A DNA stretch of 64,000 nucleotides, taken from contig NZ_QZEY01000003.1 of assembly GCF_003594875.1 (NCBI RefSeq), positions 310,001-374,000 of the forward strand. Reading direction: 5' to 3'. Under the pieces are notes generated by a model that saw only the letters and a program-made list of their open reading frames with translations, made no database searches and was not told the origin of the DNA. Each line of letters opens with the position of its first letter. Position 1 is the first letter of the stretch. The translations under genes were made by a program, and so were the position numbers. Source of the stretch: Bailinhaonella thermotolerans (GTDB lineage: Bacteria; Actinomycetota; Actinomycetes; Streptosporangiales; Streptosporangiaceae). This document shows, one piece after another, positions 25,251 to 33,040 of the stretch.

Positions 25251-26150
25251 GTGGACGCTCGTCTGGTGTTCGTCGGCGGGCTCGGACGTAGCGGCACCAC
25301 GTTGCTGGAGCGGCTGCTCGGAGAGCTCCCCGGAGTCGTCGCGCTGGGCGAGGTGACCCACCTGTGGGAGCGGGGGCTGCTCGCCGGCGAGCCCTGCGGC
25401 TGCCGTACGGCGTTCCGCGACTGTCCCTTCTGGTCCGAGGTGGGCAAGCGGGCGTTCGGCGGGTGGGACCGGTTCGACCTGCGGCGCCACCTCGCGCTCA
25501 AGAGGCGGGTCGAGCGGACGCGGCGCATCCCGGCGCTCGCGGCGGGGCCCGGGACGGGCGACGTCGCGGCCTACGCGGTGCCGTACCTCCGGCTCTATCA
25601 CGCGGCGCGCGAGGTGAGCGGGTGCCCGGTCGTGGTGGACTCCAGCAAGCACGCCGCCCTGGCGTACTGCCTGCGCCGGGCGCCGGGGCTGCGTGTCCTG
25701 CACATGGTGCGGGACCCGCGCGGGGTGGCGCACTCCTGGGCCAAGCGGGTGGCGCGGCCCGAGGGCGACTACATGACCCGTTGGACCGCCGCCCGCAGCG
25801 CGCTGAACTGGACCACGCAGAACCTCGCCTTCGAGGCCCTGGCCCGGACCCGGGTGCCGCGGACCCTCATTCGGTACGAGGACCTGCTCGCCGCCCCCCG
25901 CGACACCCTCGCCGGGCTCGCGGCGCTGCTGGGCGTGCCCGCCGACCTGGGCTTCTGCGGGGACGACCACGCCTTCCTGACCACCGCGCACACCGCCTCG
26001 GGCAACCCGATGCGCTTCGTCACCGGCCGCGTCGGGCTCGCCCCAGACGACGAGTGGCGGCTCTGGCTCCCCGCGCGGGAGCGGAAGGTCGTCACCGCGC
26101 TGACCCTCCCCCTCCTCATCCGCTACGGCTACCGCCCGGAGCATGCATGA
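25251..26150 (+). CDS. Sulfotransferase (PAPS-dependent), first of three
   Basis: A 299-residue sulfotransferase-fold protein. The 5'-phosphosulfate loop GGLGRSGTT is at 9-17 and the 3'-phosphate motif is HMVRDPRGVAHSW. A Cys cluster (C49, C51, C58 in GEPCGCRTAFRDCPFW) is a pattern common in actinobacterial members. GTG 25251 has GGAGG seven bases upstream and begins directly at the first beta strand; ATG 25233 would add six residues. It overlaps the glycosyltransferase gene by 4 bp. It probably sulfates the polysaccharide or a lipid-linked precursor. Confidence 0.88.
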   Translation: MDARLVFVGGLGRSGTTLLERLLGELPGVVALGEVTHLWERGLLAGEPCGCRTAFRDCPFWSEVGKRAFGGWDRFDLRRHLALKRRVERTRRIPALAAGPGTGDVAAYAVPYLRLYHAAREVSGCPVVVDSSKHAALAYCLRRAPGLRVLHMVRDPRGVAHSWAKRVARPEGDYMTRWTAARSALNWTTQNLAFEALARTRVPRTLIRYEDLLAAPRDTLAGLAALLGVPADLGFCGDDHAFLTTAHTASGNPMRFVTGRVGLAPDDEWRLWLPARERKVVTALTLPLLIRYGYRPEHA

Positions 26151-27292
26151 CGAGAATGCTCGTACCCCAGCACCACGCCGGCCTGCCGCACGCGGACAGG
26201 GCGGCCGGGTCCGGCACGACCGGCGCCGCCCCCGCCCACCCGGGGGCCTGGCCCTCGGTGGGCGTCGTCGTCCCTACCAGAGGCACCAGGTCGGCCCTGC
26301 TGACCCGGGTGATCCGGGCCATCCGCAGCCAGGCGTACCCCGGCCGCCTCCACGTCGTCGTCGTCCACGATCCGGATCCGTCCCCGCCGTGCGCGGGCGG
26401 CCTCAGGGACCGGCCCCCCGCCGCCGCGAGAGCCGCCGGGCCCGCCGGACCCGCCGGGCCCGCCGGACCCGCCGGACCCGCCGGACCCGCCGGACCCGCC
26501 GGACCCGCCGCCCGGCCCGGGGAGCGGCCGCGCCGGTGCGACGACGAGCCCGACCCCGGCCGGACGCTGCGCTGGCTGCGCAACCTGCGCACGCCGGGCC
26601 TGCCGGGGGCGCGCAACACCGGCATCGAGGCGCTGGACACCGAGCTCGTGGCGTTCTGCGACGACGATGACGAATGGCTGCCGGGCAAGCTGTCCGCGCA
26701 GGTCGCCGCGTTGCTGCGGGTGCCCGGGGCGGAGTTCGCGAGCTGCGGCATCGAGGTCGAGTACGACGGCCGCCGCATCCCCCGGCTCGCCGGGACGGAG
26801 GTCGTCACCCACGCCGACCTCCTGCGCGACCGCATGGTGATGGTGCATTCCTCGACGTACCTGTTCAAACGAGACGTGCTGCGCGTGGACGAGACCAGCC
26901 CCGCCGGGCAGAACGAGGACTGGGACCTGGCGCTGCGGGCCGCGCGGCGGCACTCGCTGGTCCACGTGGACCGGCCGCTGGTGCGCGTCCTGTGGGGGGC
27001 GACGTCGTTCTTCGCCGACCGGTGGCGCGACCGCGCCGAAGGGCTGGAGTGGATGCTCGAACGGCATCCGGAGCTGGCCGCGTGCCGCGCCGGCGCCGCC
27101 CGCGTGTACGGCCAGCTCGCCTTCTGCCACGCCGCGCTCGGCCGCCGCCGCGACGCCGTACGGTGGGCCGCGCGCGCCCTCCTCACGCCTCGCCTGGAGA
27201 AACGCGTCCCGGTCGCGCTCGCGGTCGCCGCCGGCCTGATCTCGGCCGAGGCCGTGCTGCGCCGCCTGCACACCCGAGGGCGCGGCATATGA
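26147..27292 (+). CDS. Family 2 glycosyltransferase with internal Gly-Pro-Ala repeat
   Basis: A 381-residue GT-A-fold enzyme. SVGVVVPTRGTRSALLTRVIRAI opens the nucleotide-binding domain, GARNTGIEALDTELVAFCDDDDEWLPGKL carries the metal-binding Asp cluster, and NEDWDLALRA is the acceptor-side motif. Residues 98-121 are eight exact Gly-Pro-Ala units in a loop within the N-terminal domain, encoded by a 9-bp tandem repeat. The sugar is unknown. Four-base overlaps with both neighbours show a coupled three-gene operon (sulfotransferase, GT2, WecG-like). Confidence 0.88.
   Translation: MTRMLVPQHHAGLPHADRAAGSGTTGAAPAHPGAWPSVGVVVPTRGTRSALLTRVIRAIRSQAYPGRLHVVVVHDPDPSPPCAGGLRDRPPAAARAAGPAGPAGPAGPAGPAGPAGPAGPAARPGERPRRCDDEPDPGRTLRWLRNLRTPGLPGARNTGIEALDTELVAFCDDDDEWLPGKLSAQVAALLRVPGAEFASCGIEVEYDGRRIPRLAGTEVVTHADLLRDRMVMVHSSTYLFKRDVLRVDETSPAGQNEDWDLALRAARRHSLVHVDRPLVRVLWGATSFFADRWRDRAEGLEWMLERHPELAACRAGAARVYGQLAFCHAALGRRRDAVRWAARALLTPRLEKRVPVALAVAAGLISAEAVLRRLHTRGRGI
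26438..26509 (+). repeat. 9-bp coding microsatellite, 8 copies
   Basis: Eight units of GGRCCCGCC, each coding Gly-Pro-Ala, inside the family 2 glycosyltransferase gene. Because the unit is a whole number of codons, slippage would lengthen or shorten the loop without breaking the frame. Confidence 0.9.
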
Positions 27293-28233
27293 CCGTCGCG
27301 CCCGGGCCGCCGCCGGAGGCACGGCCCGAGCCCCGGCCGCGCCGGGTGCGGATCGGCGGCGTGGAGTTCGACGCGGTGACCGAGGACCGGGCCGTGGCGT
27401 ACGTCATGGAGCGGGCCCGGCGCGGCGAGGGCGGCCACATCCTCACCCCCAACGTGGACATCCTCCGCGCGATCACCCGCGACCGCCCGCCGCACGACGG
27501 CGCGGAGGCGCGGCCGGGCGGGCGGCCGGGCGACGGCGCGGGGGCGCGGCCGGGCGGGACGCCGCTGCGGGAGCTGGCCGGGCGGGCGGAACTGGTCGTG
27601 GCCGACGGGATGCCGCTGGTGTGGGCGTCTCGGCTGCTCGGGGACCCGCTGCCGGAGCGGGTGACGGGCGCGTCGCTGATCTGGTCGCTGAGCGCGGCGG
27701 CGGCGGAGCACGGGCTGCCGGTCTACCTGCTGGGCGGGGCTCCCGGGGTGCCGGAACGCGCGGCGCGGAACCTCGCCGCGCGGTGCCCGGGGCTCGTCGT
27801 CGCGGGGGCGGACGCGCCGCCGTACGGCTTCGACGCTGATCCGGTGGAGAGGGAGGCCGTGTGCGCGCGGGTCGTGGCGGCGCGGCCGGGCATCGTCTTC
27901 GCCGGGCTGGGGTTCCCCCGGCAGGACCTGCTGATCGACGGGCTGCGGGAGAGGCTGCCCGGCACGTGGTTCGCGGGCTGCGGGGCGGCGATCGCGTTCG
28001 CGGCGGGGGAGCGACGGCGGGCTCCCCGGTGGATGCGGGACGCCGGGCTGGAATGGGCGGGCCGGCTGCTCGCCGAGCCCCGGCGGCTGGCGGGGCGTTA
28101 CCTGGTGCGGGACCTGCCGTTCGCGGTGTCGCTGCTGGCCCGCGCGGCGCTGGCCCGCCTGACCTCGCGGGAGCCGTACGGCGGAGCGCCGGCGGCCCGC
28201 CGTACGGCGGAAAGCCCCGGCACCCGTCCGTGA
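27289..28233 (+). CDS. WecG/TagA/CpsF-family glycosyltransferase (GT26)
   Basis: A 314-residue membrane-associated transferase that adds a second sugar (ManNAc-type in TagA/WecG) to an undecaprenyl-linked primer. Family motifs: HILTPNVDILR, VVADGMPLVWASRLLGDPLPERVTGASL, VYLLGGAPGVPERAARNL, IVFAGLGFPRQD. An insert of about 25 residues (GAEARPGG-type repeats, ~68-92) is not part of the family core. It fits with the initiating transferase upstream, giving steps one and two of the repeat unit. Confidence 0.9.
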   Translation: MTVAPGPPPEARPEPRPRRVRIGGVEFDAVTEDRAVAYVMERARRGEGGHILTPNVDILRAITRDRPPHDGAEARPGGRPGDGAGARPGGTPLRELAGRAELVVADGMPLVWASRLLGDPLPERVTGASLIWSLSAAAAEHGLPVYLLGGAPGVPERAARNLAARCPGLVVAGADAPPYGFDADPVEREAVCARVVAARPGIVFAGLGFPRQDLLIDGLRERLPGTWFAGCGAAIAFAAGERRRAPRWMRDAGLEWAGRLLAEPRRLAGRYLVRDLPFAVSLLARAALARLTSREPYGGAPAARRTAESPGTRP

Positions 28234-28258
28234 GGGGGGCGCCGGGGCGGCCGGCGGA

Positions 28259-28834
28259 TCACTGCTTCCTGGCGTAGTCGAGGATGAGCGCGCCGTTCTC
28301 GAGCCTGCGGGTGCCGGTCAGCTCGAAGGCGGTGGGCGAGAAGTCCGCGGTGAAGACCGGGATCCCGGCGCCGAGGACCACGGGGTACAGCTTGATCACC
28401 ATCGCGTCGATCTCCGGGAGGAGGGAGCCGGCGAGCCGGCCGCCGCCCATGAGCCAGATGTCCAGGCCGTCCTCGGCCTTGAGCTCGCGCACCTTGCCGA
28501 CCAGGTCCGAAGAGATGATCTCGACGGCCGGGTCGGGGCTCTCGGTGATCGTCTCGGAGACCACGTACTGCCGCAGGTGGGGGTACGGGCTGGTGATGCC
28601 GATCCGGAGCGCGAGCTCGTAGGTGGGGCGGCCCTGGATGCCGGTGTCGAAGTGGCGGTTGGGCCGGTCGTCGAACCCGAGCGCCTGCCGGATGTGGGCC
28701 GGCACGGTCTCCGGGTAGTCGTCGCGCAGGAAGTCGAGCACGTCCTGCCCGACGGGGAAGTGGTCTATCCCGCCGTCGGGGGCGGCGATGAACCCGTCGA
28801 TGGTCATGCCGACGTAGTAAACGAGCTTTCGCAT
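28259..28834 (-). CDS. Dihydrofolate-reductase-like protein (RibD C-terminal family)
   Basis: A 191-residue NADPH-binding reductase-fold protein: MRKLVYYVGMTIDGFIAAPDG at the start and LDIWLMGGGRLAGSLLPEIDAMVIKLYPVVLGAGIPVF in the centre. Such stand-alone proteins are common in actinomycetes and their substrates are mostly unknown. It does not belong functionally to polysaccharide synthesis; with the small gene upstream and the divergent TetR gene it forms a separate cassette set into the island. Confidence 0.85.
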   Translation of the reverse strand: MRKLVYYVGMTIDGFIAAPDGGIDHFPVGQDVLDFLRDDYPETVPAHIRQALGFDDRPNRHFDTGIQGRPTYELALRIGITSPYPHLRQYVVSETITESPDPAVEIISSDLVGKVRELKAEDGLDIWLMGGGRLAGSLLPEIDAMVIKLYPVVLGAGIPVFTADFSPTAFELTGTRRLENGALILDYARKQ

Positions 28835-28890
28835 GCGGGGTTCCGTTTCTGGGGGTTCGGGAGGGTCCGGGATGTCATGGCGTCAGCCGG

Positions 28891-29046
28891 TCAGCGGGCG
28901 CCGCCGGGCTTGGGGAGCGGGCGGGGGCGCGGCACCGAGCGGGGCGCGGGGACCTCGCGGCGGCGGGACGGCTTGCCCTGGTGGAACGACCGGGGGTTCG
29001 AGCCGGTCGCGGCGGTGATGAGCTCCGGGTTGATCCGTACTCGCAT
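28891..29046 (-). CDS. Small basic, proline-rich hypothetical protein (51 residues)
   Basis: Not recognised. ATG at 29046 has the excellent ribosome binding site CAGGAGAAGAG. The product begins MRVRINPELITAATGS and ends in an Arg/Pro-rich tail (RPRPLPKPGGAR) with no membrane segment. It lies 56 bp before the reductase gene on the same strand and is divergent from the TetR gene, so it is probably the first gene of a TetR-controlled operon. No function is proposed. Confidence 0.6.
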   Translation of the reverse strand: MRVRINPELITAATGSNPRSFHQGKPSRRREVPAPRSVPRPRPLPKPGGAR

Positions 29047-29070
29047 CTCTTCTCCTGATCGCTTCGTTCA

Positions 29071-29126
29071 TAGTACTCTGTCTGAAGTGGTTTCACCGTA
29101 GTACTACATTCAGAGTGGTGTCAACG
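29071..29126. promoter_or_regulatory. Tandem 28-bp operator-like repeats
   Basis: Two adjacent related 28-bp units, each starting TAGTACT (29071 and 29099) and carrying ACT-N8-AGT followed by GGT-TCA-CG, fill the gap between the small gene and the TetR gene. A direct pair of half-symmetric sites in a divergent gap suggests binding by the TetR protein. Confidence 0.55.
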
Positions 29127-29146
29127 GCGATCTGAGGAGAATTTCG

Positions 29147-29749
29147 ATGAGGCAGAATCCGGCCCGGCGCGGGGCGCTGCTCGACGCGGCCATCGAGGTG
29201 CTGGCCAGGGAGGGCGCGCGCGGGCTGACCTTCCGCGCCGTGGACACGGAGGCCAAGGTGCCGAACGGCACCGCCTCCAACTACTTCAGCAACCGCGACG
29301 ACCTGCTCACCCAGGTCGGGCAGCGGTTCTACGAGCGGCTCGACCCCGGCCCCGAGGTGATCTCCGCGGCGCTGGAGGGCCCGCGCGACCGCGCGCGCGT
29401 CACCGAGCTGATGCACGAGCTGGTGGACCGGGTCAGCGCGTTCCGCTCGGGCTACCTCGCGCTGCTGGAACTGCGCCTGGAGGCCACCCGCAGGCCCGAG
29501 CTGCGCCGCCTCCTCACCGAGCGTATCCGTGCCGACATCGACTTCAACATCGACTACCACCTGCGGTCGGGCCTGCCCGGCGACGCGACCACGGTGGTGC
29601 TGTTCTACCTGGCCTTCAACTGGCTGATCCTGGACCGGCTCACGCTGCCGGACATCTTTCCCGAGGACCAGATCCAGGACCTGGTCACCGCCATGGTCGA
29701 GCGCGTCCTGCCGCCCGACTCCGGGCGCTCACCCGGGGAGCCCGCCTGA
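29147..29749 (+). CDS. TetR-family transcriptional regulator
   Basis: A 200-residue regulator with the helix-turn-helix LTFRAVDTEAKVPNGTASNYFSNRDDLL near residues 25-55 and a helical ligand domain. CTGAGGAGA before the ATG is a strong ribosome binding site. It is divergent from the small gene and reductase and probably represses them through the tandem sites at 29071-29126. Its 3' end overlaps the convergent sulfotransferase gene by 21 bp. Confidence 0.9.
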   Translation: MRQNPARRGALLDAAIEVLAREGARGLTFRAVDTEAKVPNGTASNYFSNRDDLLTQVGQRFYERLDPGPEVISAALEGPRDRARVTELMHELVDRVSAFRSGYLALLELRLEATRRPELRRLLTERIRADIDFNIDYHLRSGLPGDATTVVLFYLAFNWLILDRLTLPDIFPEDQIQDLVTAMVERVLPPDSGRSPGEPA

Positions 29750-30667
29750 GACGCGGCCCGGATCCCAGCCCGACGTCAGCTCCCGCACCCGGGCGATCTC
29801 GGCGGGCGTGAGCCGGTCGCGGTAGGAGTTCAGCGCCGCGGCCGGGTCCATCGGGCGGTACGCCGTACGGGACAGGCCCGACCAGCCGAACGCCTTCCCG
29901 CCCCGGTCGGCACGCCGCCGGGAGCAGGAGGCGGCGACGCGGGCGGCGGCCCGCCCGGTCCACTCCAGCCCGCAGAACGCGTACAGCTCGCGGAACCCGC
30001 CCACCGGATCGCGCACCAGCTCCTCGTACGGCGTCACGCGCACGCGCGGCGACTCCGGCAGGACCGCGTGGACCACCCGCCACAGCGTCGCGGCGACGGC
30101 GAGCCGGTCCGCCGACCCGTCCAGCGCGCGCAGCTCCCCGGAGTACGGCCCCAGCAGGTCGCGCATCAGCAGCGGCTGGTCCAGCAGCTCCCGGAACCGC
30201 ACGGTCCAGCCCAGCCGCATCCAGCTCCCGGTGAACGCCACCGGATCACGCACCAGCACGACCACGCGGCAGCCCAGCCGCTCGGCGAACCAGCGCGCCG
30301 ACAACACCGCGAACGGGTCGTCCAGCATCGCCCGCCGCCCCCGCAGCCGGCCCAGCGTGAACGCCGTGCCGTACTTCGCCATCCGCGCCAGGTCGTACGG
30401 TCCCCGGTTGCGCCGCAGCTCGGCCGCGAAGCCGTACCGCAGCGCGATCGTATCCCGGAACGCCCGCAGCCACGGACCCTCGTTCTCCGGGCAGATGTAC
30501 TGGAACCGGTGCGTGACGGTGGCGTTCAGCACGCCCGGCGAGTGCCCCGGCGGATGCTGCGGGTTCAGCGGCTCGTTGACGTAGACGACCTGCCCGCTCG
30601 CCTCCAGCATCTTGCCAGCCCAGCTCGTGCCGCTGCGCGGAAGCCCGGTGACCAGCAGCGGCGTCAT
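29729..30667 (-). CDS. Sulfotransferase (PAPS-dependent), second of three
   Basis: A 312-residue sulfotransferase-like protein. The 5'-phosphosulfate loop TGLPRSGTSW is at 7-16 and the 3'-phosphate motif is VVVLVRDPVAFTGSW. It contains VYVNEPLNP after the first helix, a pattern of the sulfotransferase family 3-like group, and the ~100-residue middle part is unlike the other two. It overlaps the flippase gene by 4 bp and is the last gene of the leftward polysaccharide operon. The acceptor is unknown. Confidence 0.85.
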   Translation of the reverse strand: MTPLLVTGLPRSGTSWAGKMLEASGQVVYVNEPLNPQHPPGHSPGVLNATVTHRFQYICPENEGPWLRAFRDTIALRYGFAAELRRNRGPYDLARMAKYGTAFTLGRLRGRRAMLDDPFAVLSARWFAERLGCRVVVLVRDPVAFTGSWMRLGWTVRFRELLDQPLLMRDLLGPYSGELRALDGSADRLAVAATLWRVVHAVLPESPRVRVTPYEELVRDPVGGFRELYAFCGLEWTGRAAARVAASCSRRRADRGGKAFGWSGLSRTAYRPMDPAAALNSYRDRLTPAEIARVRELTSGWDPGRVSGGLPG

Positions 30668-32973
30668 CGCGACCACCCCGGCAGGGACGCCCTGCCGTAC
30701 GGCGTGAGCCCGATCCCGCGCACGACGCGCACCAGCGGCAGCAGGTTCTTCACCAGCACCCCCGCCGACCAGCCCAGCGCCGCGCCGACCGCCCCCAGCG
30801 GCGGGATGAGCGCGAGATCGACGATCACCGTGACCGCGAGCGAGAGCAGCACGTTCGCCAGCGCGCGCCGCGTCTCCCCGGCCGAGGTGAGCACGACGTC
30901 CACCATCCCGCAGGCCGTCGCCGCCATCATCGTCACCGCCACGATCACCGCGATGGTCACGGCGTCCCCGGCGAGCCCGAAGACGGAGCCCACGAGGTAC
31001 GGCGCCGCCACCGCGCACGCGATCCAGAACGGCCAGGTCAGCGCCACGAGCCAGGCCGTGGACGCCTGGTAGACCTCCCGCGCCCCGGCGAGGTCGCCCC
31101 GGTCCAGCGCGGCCACCAGCCGGGGCTGCGCGGCGGCGGCGAGCCCGGAGTTCACGAGCTGCCCGAGCACCTTGAACCGCGTCACCGCCGTGTAGACCGC
31201 CGCCGCCCCGGCCCCGCCCAGCGCCGCCACCAGCAGGATGTCCATCCGCTGGAACACCGCCTGCGCGGTGGCCGCCGCCGCCCGCGGGCCGGTGTGACGC
31301 CAGAACTCCCGCGTGCCCGGCCCGCGCAGCGCCGGGTCATCGCCGTCGTGCACCGCCATGACCACGCGCACGAGCCCGGCGCGGGGCCTGCGCAGCCGGG
31401 TCGTGCCCAGCCGCAGCGGCAGCCACACCATCACGAGGGCCGGCGCCCACGGCCACACCCAGGCCAGCGCGATCGCGAACGGCGGCGCGTCCGGGAGCGG
31501 GGTGAGCGACACGACCGACAACAGGCCCGCCACCGGCACGAACACGTCCCCCACCAGGACGGTCGGCCCCATCCGCAGCAGCCCGCGCGTGCCCGCGAGC
31601 AGGATCTCCGTCAGCACGACGACCGGCAGGAACGGCGCGAGCACCCGCAGCATCTCCCCGGCCCCGGGGCCGCCGGCCAGCAGCGCCCCGATCTCGCCGG
31701 ACCACGTGAACAGCCCGGCCGCGACCAGCGCCGACAGCGCGAGCGGCAACGGCGCGGCCGCCCACAGGCACGTCCCGAGGCCCCGCCCCCGCGCGAGGAA
31801 GTACACGAGGCCGCCGCCCGCGTCCAGCCGCACGACCCCGGCGACCAGCAGGAACAACGCCATCGCCGCGAAGAACACCCCGGCCGTCTCGCCCCCGAAC
31901 CCCCGCAGCGCCACCACCACCAGCCCGAACTGCGCCCCGGCCCCCACCACGGCGCCCGACAGCCCCGCGACCTTCCCCCGGACCAGCCCGGCGGCGCTTC
32001 CACCCCGGACGCCCGACCCGATCTTGAGTCGTGCGCCGGATCCGGGATCGGCCTCGCGCCGCGTTCCGGAGTCGGGATCGGTTCCGTACCGCGTTCCGGG
32101 TTCGGGATCTGCTTCGTGTCGTGCACCGGAGTCGGGATCTGCTTCGTGTCGTGCGCCGGAGCCGGGACTGTCGGGCCGGGCGCCGGAGTCCGGGCCCGCC
32201 GTTCGCCGGTTGCCGATGCTCGGGGTGGTCTCGTGCCGCTCCCGCGAGCCGGAGCCGGTCTCGCGCGGCGTGCGGAGGCCCGGGGCGATCGCGCGTCGCG
32301 TGCCGGACCCGGAGGCGGCCTCGCTCTGGGGCACGCGGCCGGAGGCGGCGTCGGCCGCGCGCGGCGGTGCGTCGCCGGAGCCGGCATCGGTTTCGCGCCG
32401 GGGCGCGGTGCTCTGGCCGGTGTCCCCGCCGGTCGGCCCGCTGACCGGCCCGCTGACCGGCCCGCCGGCCGGATCGGTGAGCCGGGCGCCGGGGGCCGGG
32501 GCGGGACTCGTCGCCGCGCCGCTCTCGGGTCCCGTGGCGGCGGGCGTCGGCGTGCGCGGCCGGGTGAGCCGGGCGAGGCCGAACCAGCGGCGGCCGGCCG
32601 CGCCCGCCTCCTCCGGCGATCCGGGGCGTCGTTCTCTCCGCGGCCAGGAGCGCCGGGCGGCGGGTACGGCCTGCGCGGACGGGTCCGGGCGGTGGCCAAG
32701 GCGCGGGGCCGCGCGCGGGGCGGGCACCTGGAGAGGCGCGTCCTCGGCCGCCGCGGCAGGCGTCCCCCCGCCGGCGGGCGGCGGGTTCCGCGGGTCGATC
32801 ACGGGGATCGGCTCGGTGTCGGGCTCGGCCGCATGCCGTACCGAACCGGGAGCGTCCGTCTCCGCCTGGGCGGAAGCGGTGACCTCCGCCTGGGAGGACG
32901 TCTCCGCGGGCCCGGAGGAGGACGGGCCGGAAGCGGCGTGCGGCCGGGGTTCCGGGTCGTGCGGGTGGCTCAT
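30664..32973 (-). CDS. Wzx-like polysaccharide flippase with long disordered N-terminus
   Basis: The C-terminal ~440 residues are a multi-helix membrane protein of the MOP/polysaccharide-transporter type (around 12-14 hydrophobic segments, starting near residue 335), expected to flip lipid-linked glycan units. The first ~330 residues are hydrophilic and low complexity, rich in Pro, Gly, Ser and Arg, with GPVSGPVSGP and, at about residues 265-316, an 11-residue repeat of DSGARHEADP type (coded near 32020-32175). This tail is far longer than in known flippases. The ATG has GAGG eight bases upstream, so the long form is probably real. It is coupled by ATGA overlap to the second sulfotransferase. 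Confidence 0.82.
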   Translation of the reverse strand: MSHPHDPEPRPHAASGPSSSGPAETSSQAEVTASAQAETDAPGSVRHAAEPDTEPIPVIDPRNPPPAGGGTPAAAAEDAPLQVPAPRAAPRLGHRPDPSAQAVPAARRSWPRRERRPGSPEEAGAAGRRWFGLARLTRPRTPTPAATGPESGAATSPAPAPGARLTDPAGGPVSGPVSGPTGGDTGQSTAPRRETDAGSGDAPPRAADAASGRVPQSEAASGSGTRRAIAPGLRTPRETGSGSRERHETTPSIGNRRTAGPDSGARPDSPGSGARHEADPDSGARHEADPEPGTRYGTDPDSGTRREADPGSGARLKIGSGVRGGSAAGLVRGKVAGLSGAVVGAGAQFGLVVVALRGFGGETAGVFFAAMALFLLVAGVVRLDAGGGLVYFLARGRGLGTCLWAAAPLPLALSALVAAGLFTWSGEIGALLAGGPGAGEMLRVLAPFLPVVVLTEILLAGTRGLLRMGPTVLVGDVFVPVAGLLSVVSLTPLPDAPPFAIALAWVWPWAPALVMVWLPLRLGTTRLRRPRAGLVRVVMAVHDGDDPALRGPGTREFWRHTGPRAAAATAQAVFQRMDILLVAALGGAGAAAVYTAVTRFKVLGQLVNSGLAAAAQPRLVAALDRGDLAGAREVYQASTAWLVALTWPFWIACAVAAPYLVGSVFGLAGDAVTIAVIVAVTMMAATACGMVDVVLTSAGETRRALANVLLSLAVTVIVDLALIPPLGAVGAALGWSAGVLVKNLLPLVRVVRGIGLTPYGRASLPGWSR
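32031..32170 (-). repeat. 33-bp imperfect coding repeats in the flippase N-terminus
   Basis: About four to five units of 33 bp, each coding an 11-residue DSGxRxExDP-like block; two adjacent central units differ by few bases. They keep the reading frame. Confidence 0.75.
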
Positions 32974-33040
32974 GGCATCGCCTCGCCCCCGGTGGGCGGG
33001 ATCGCGGGGTCGGGCGGGGTGGGGCCGGCGGGCAGCATGA

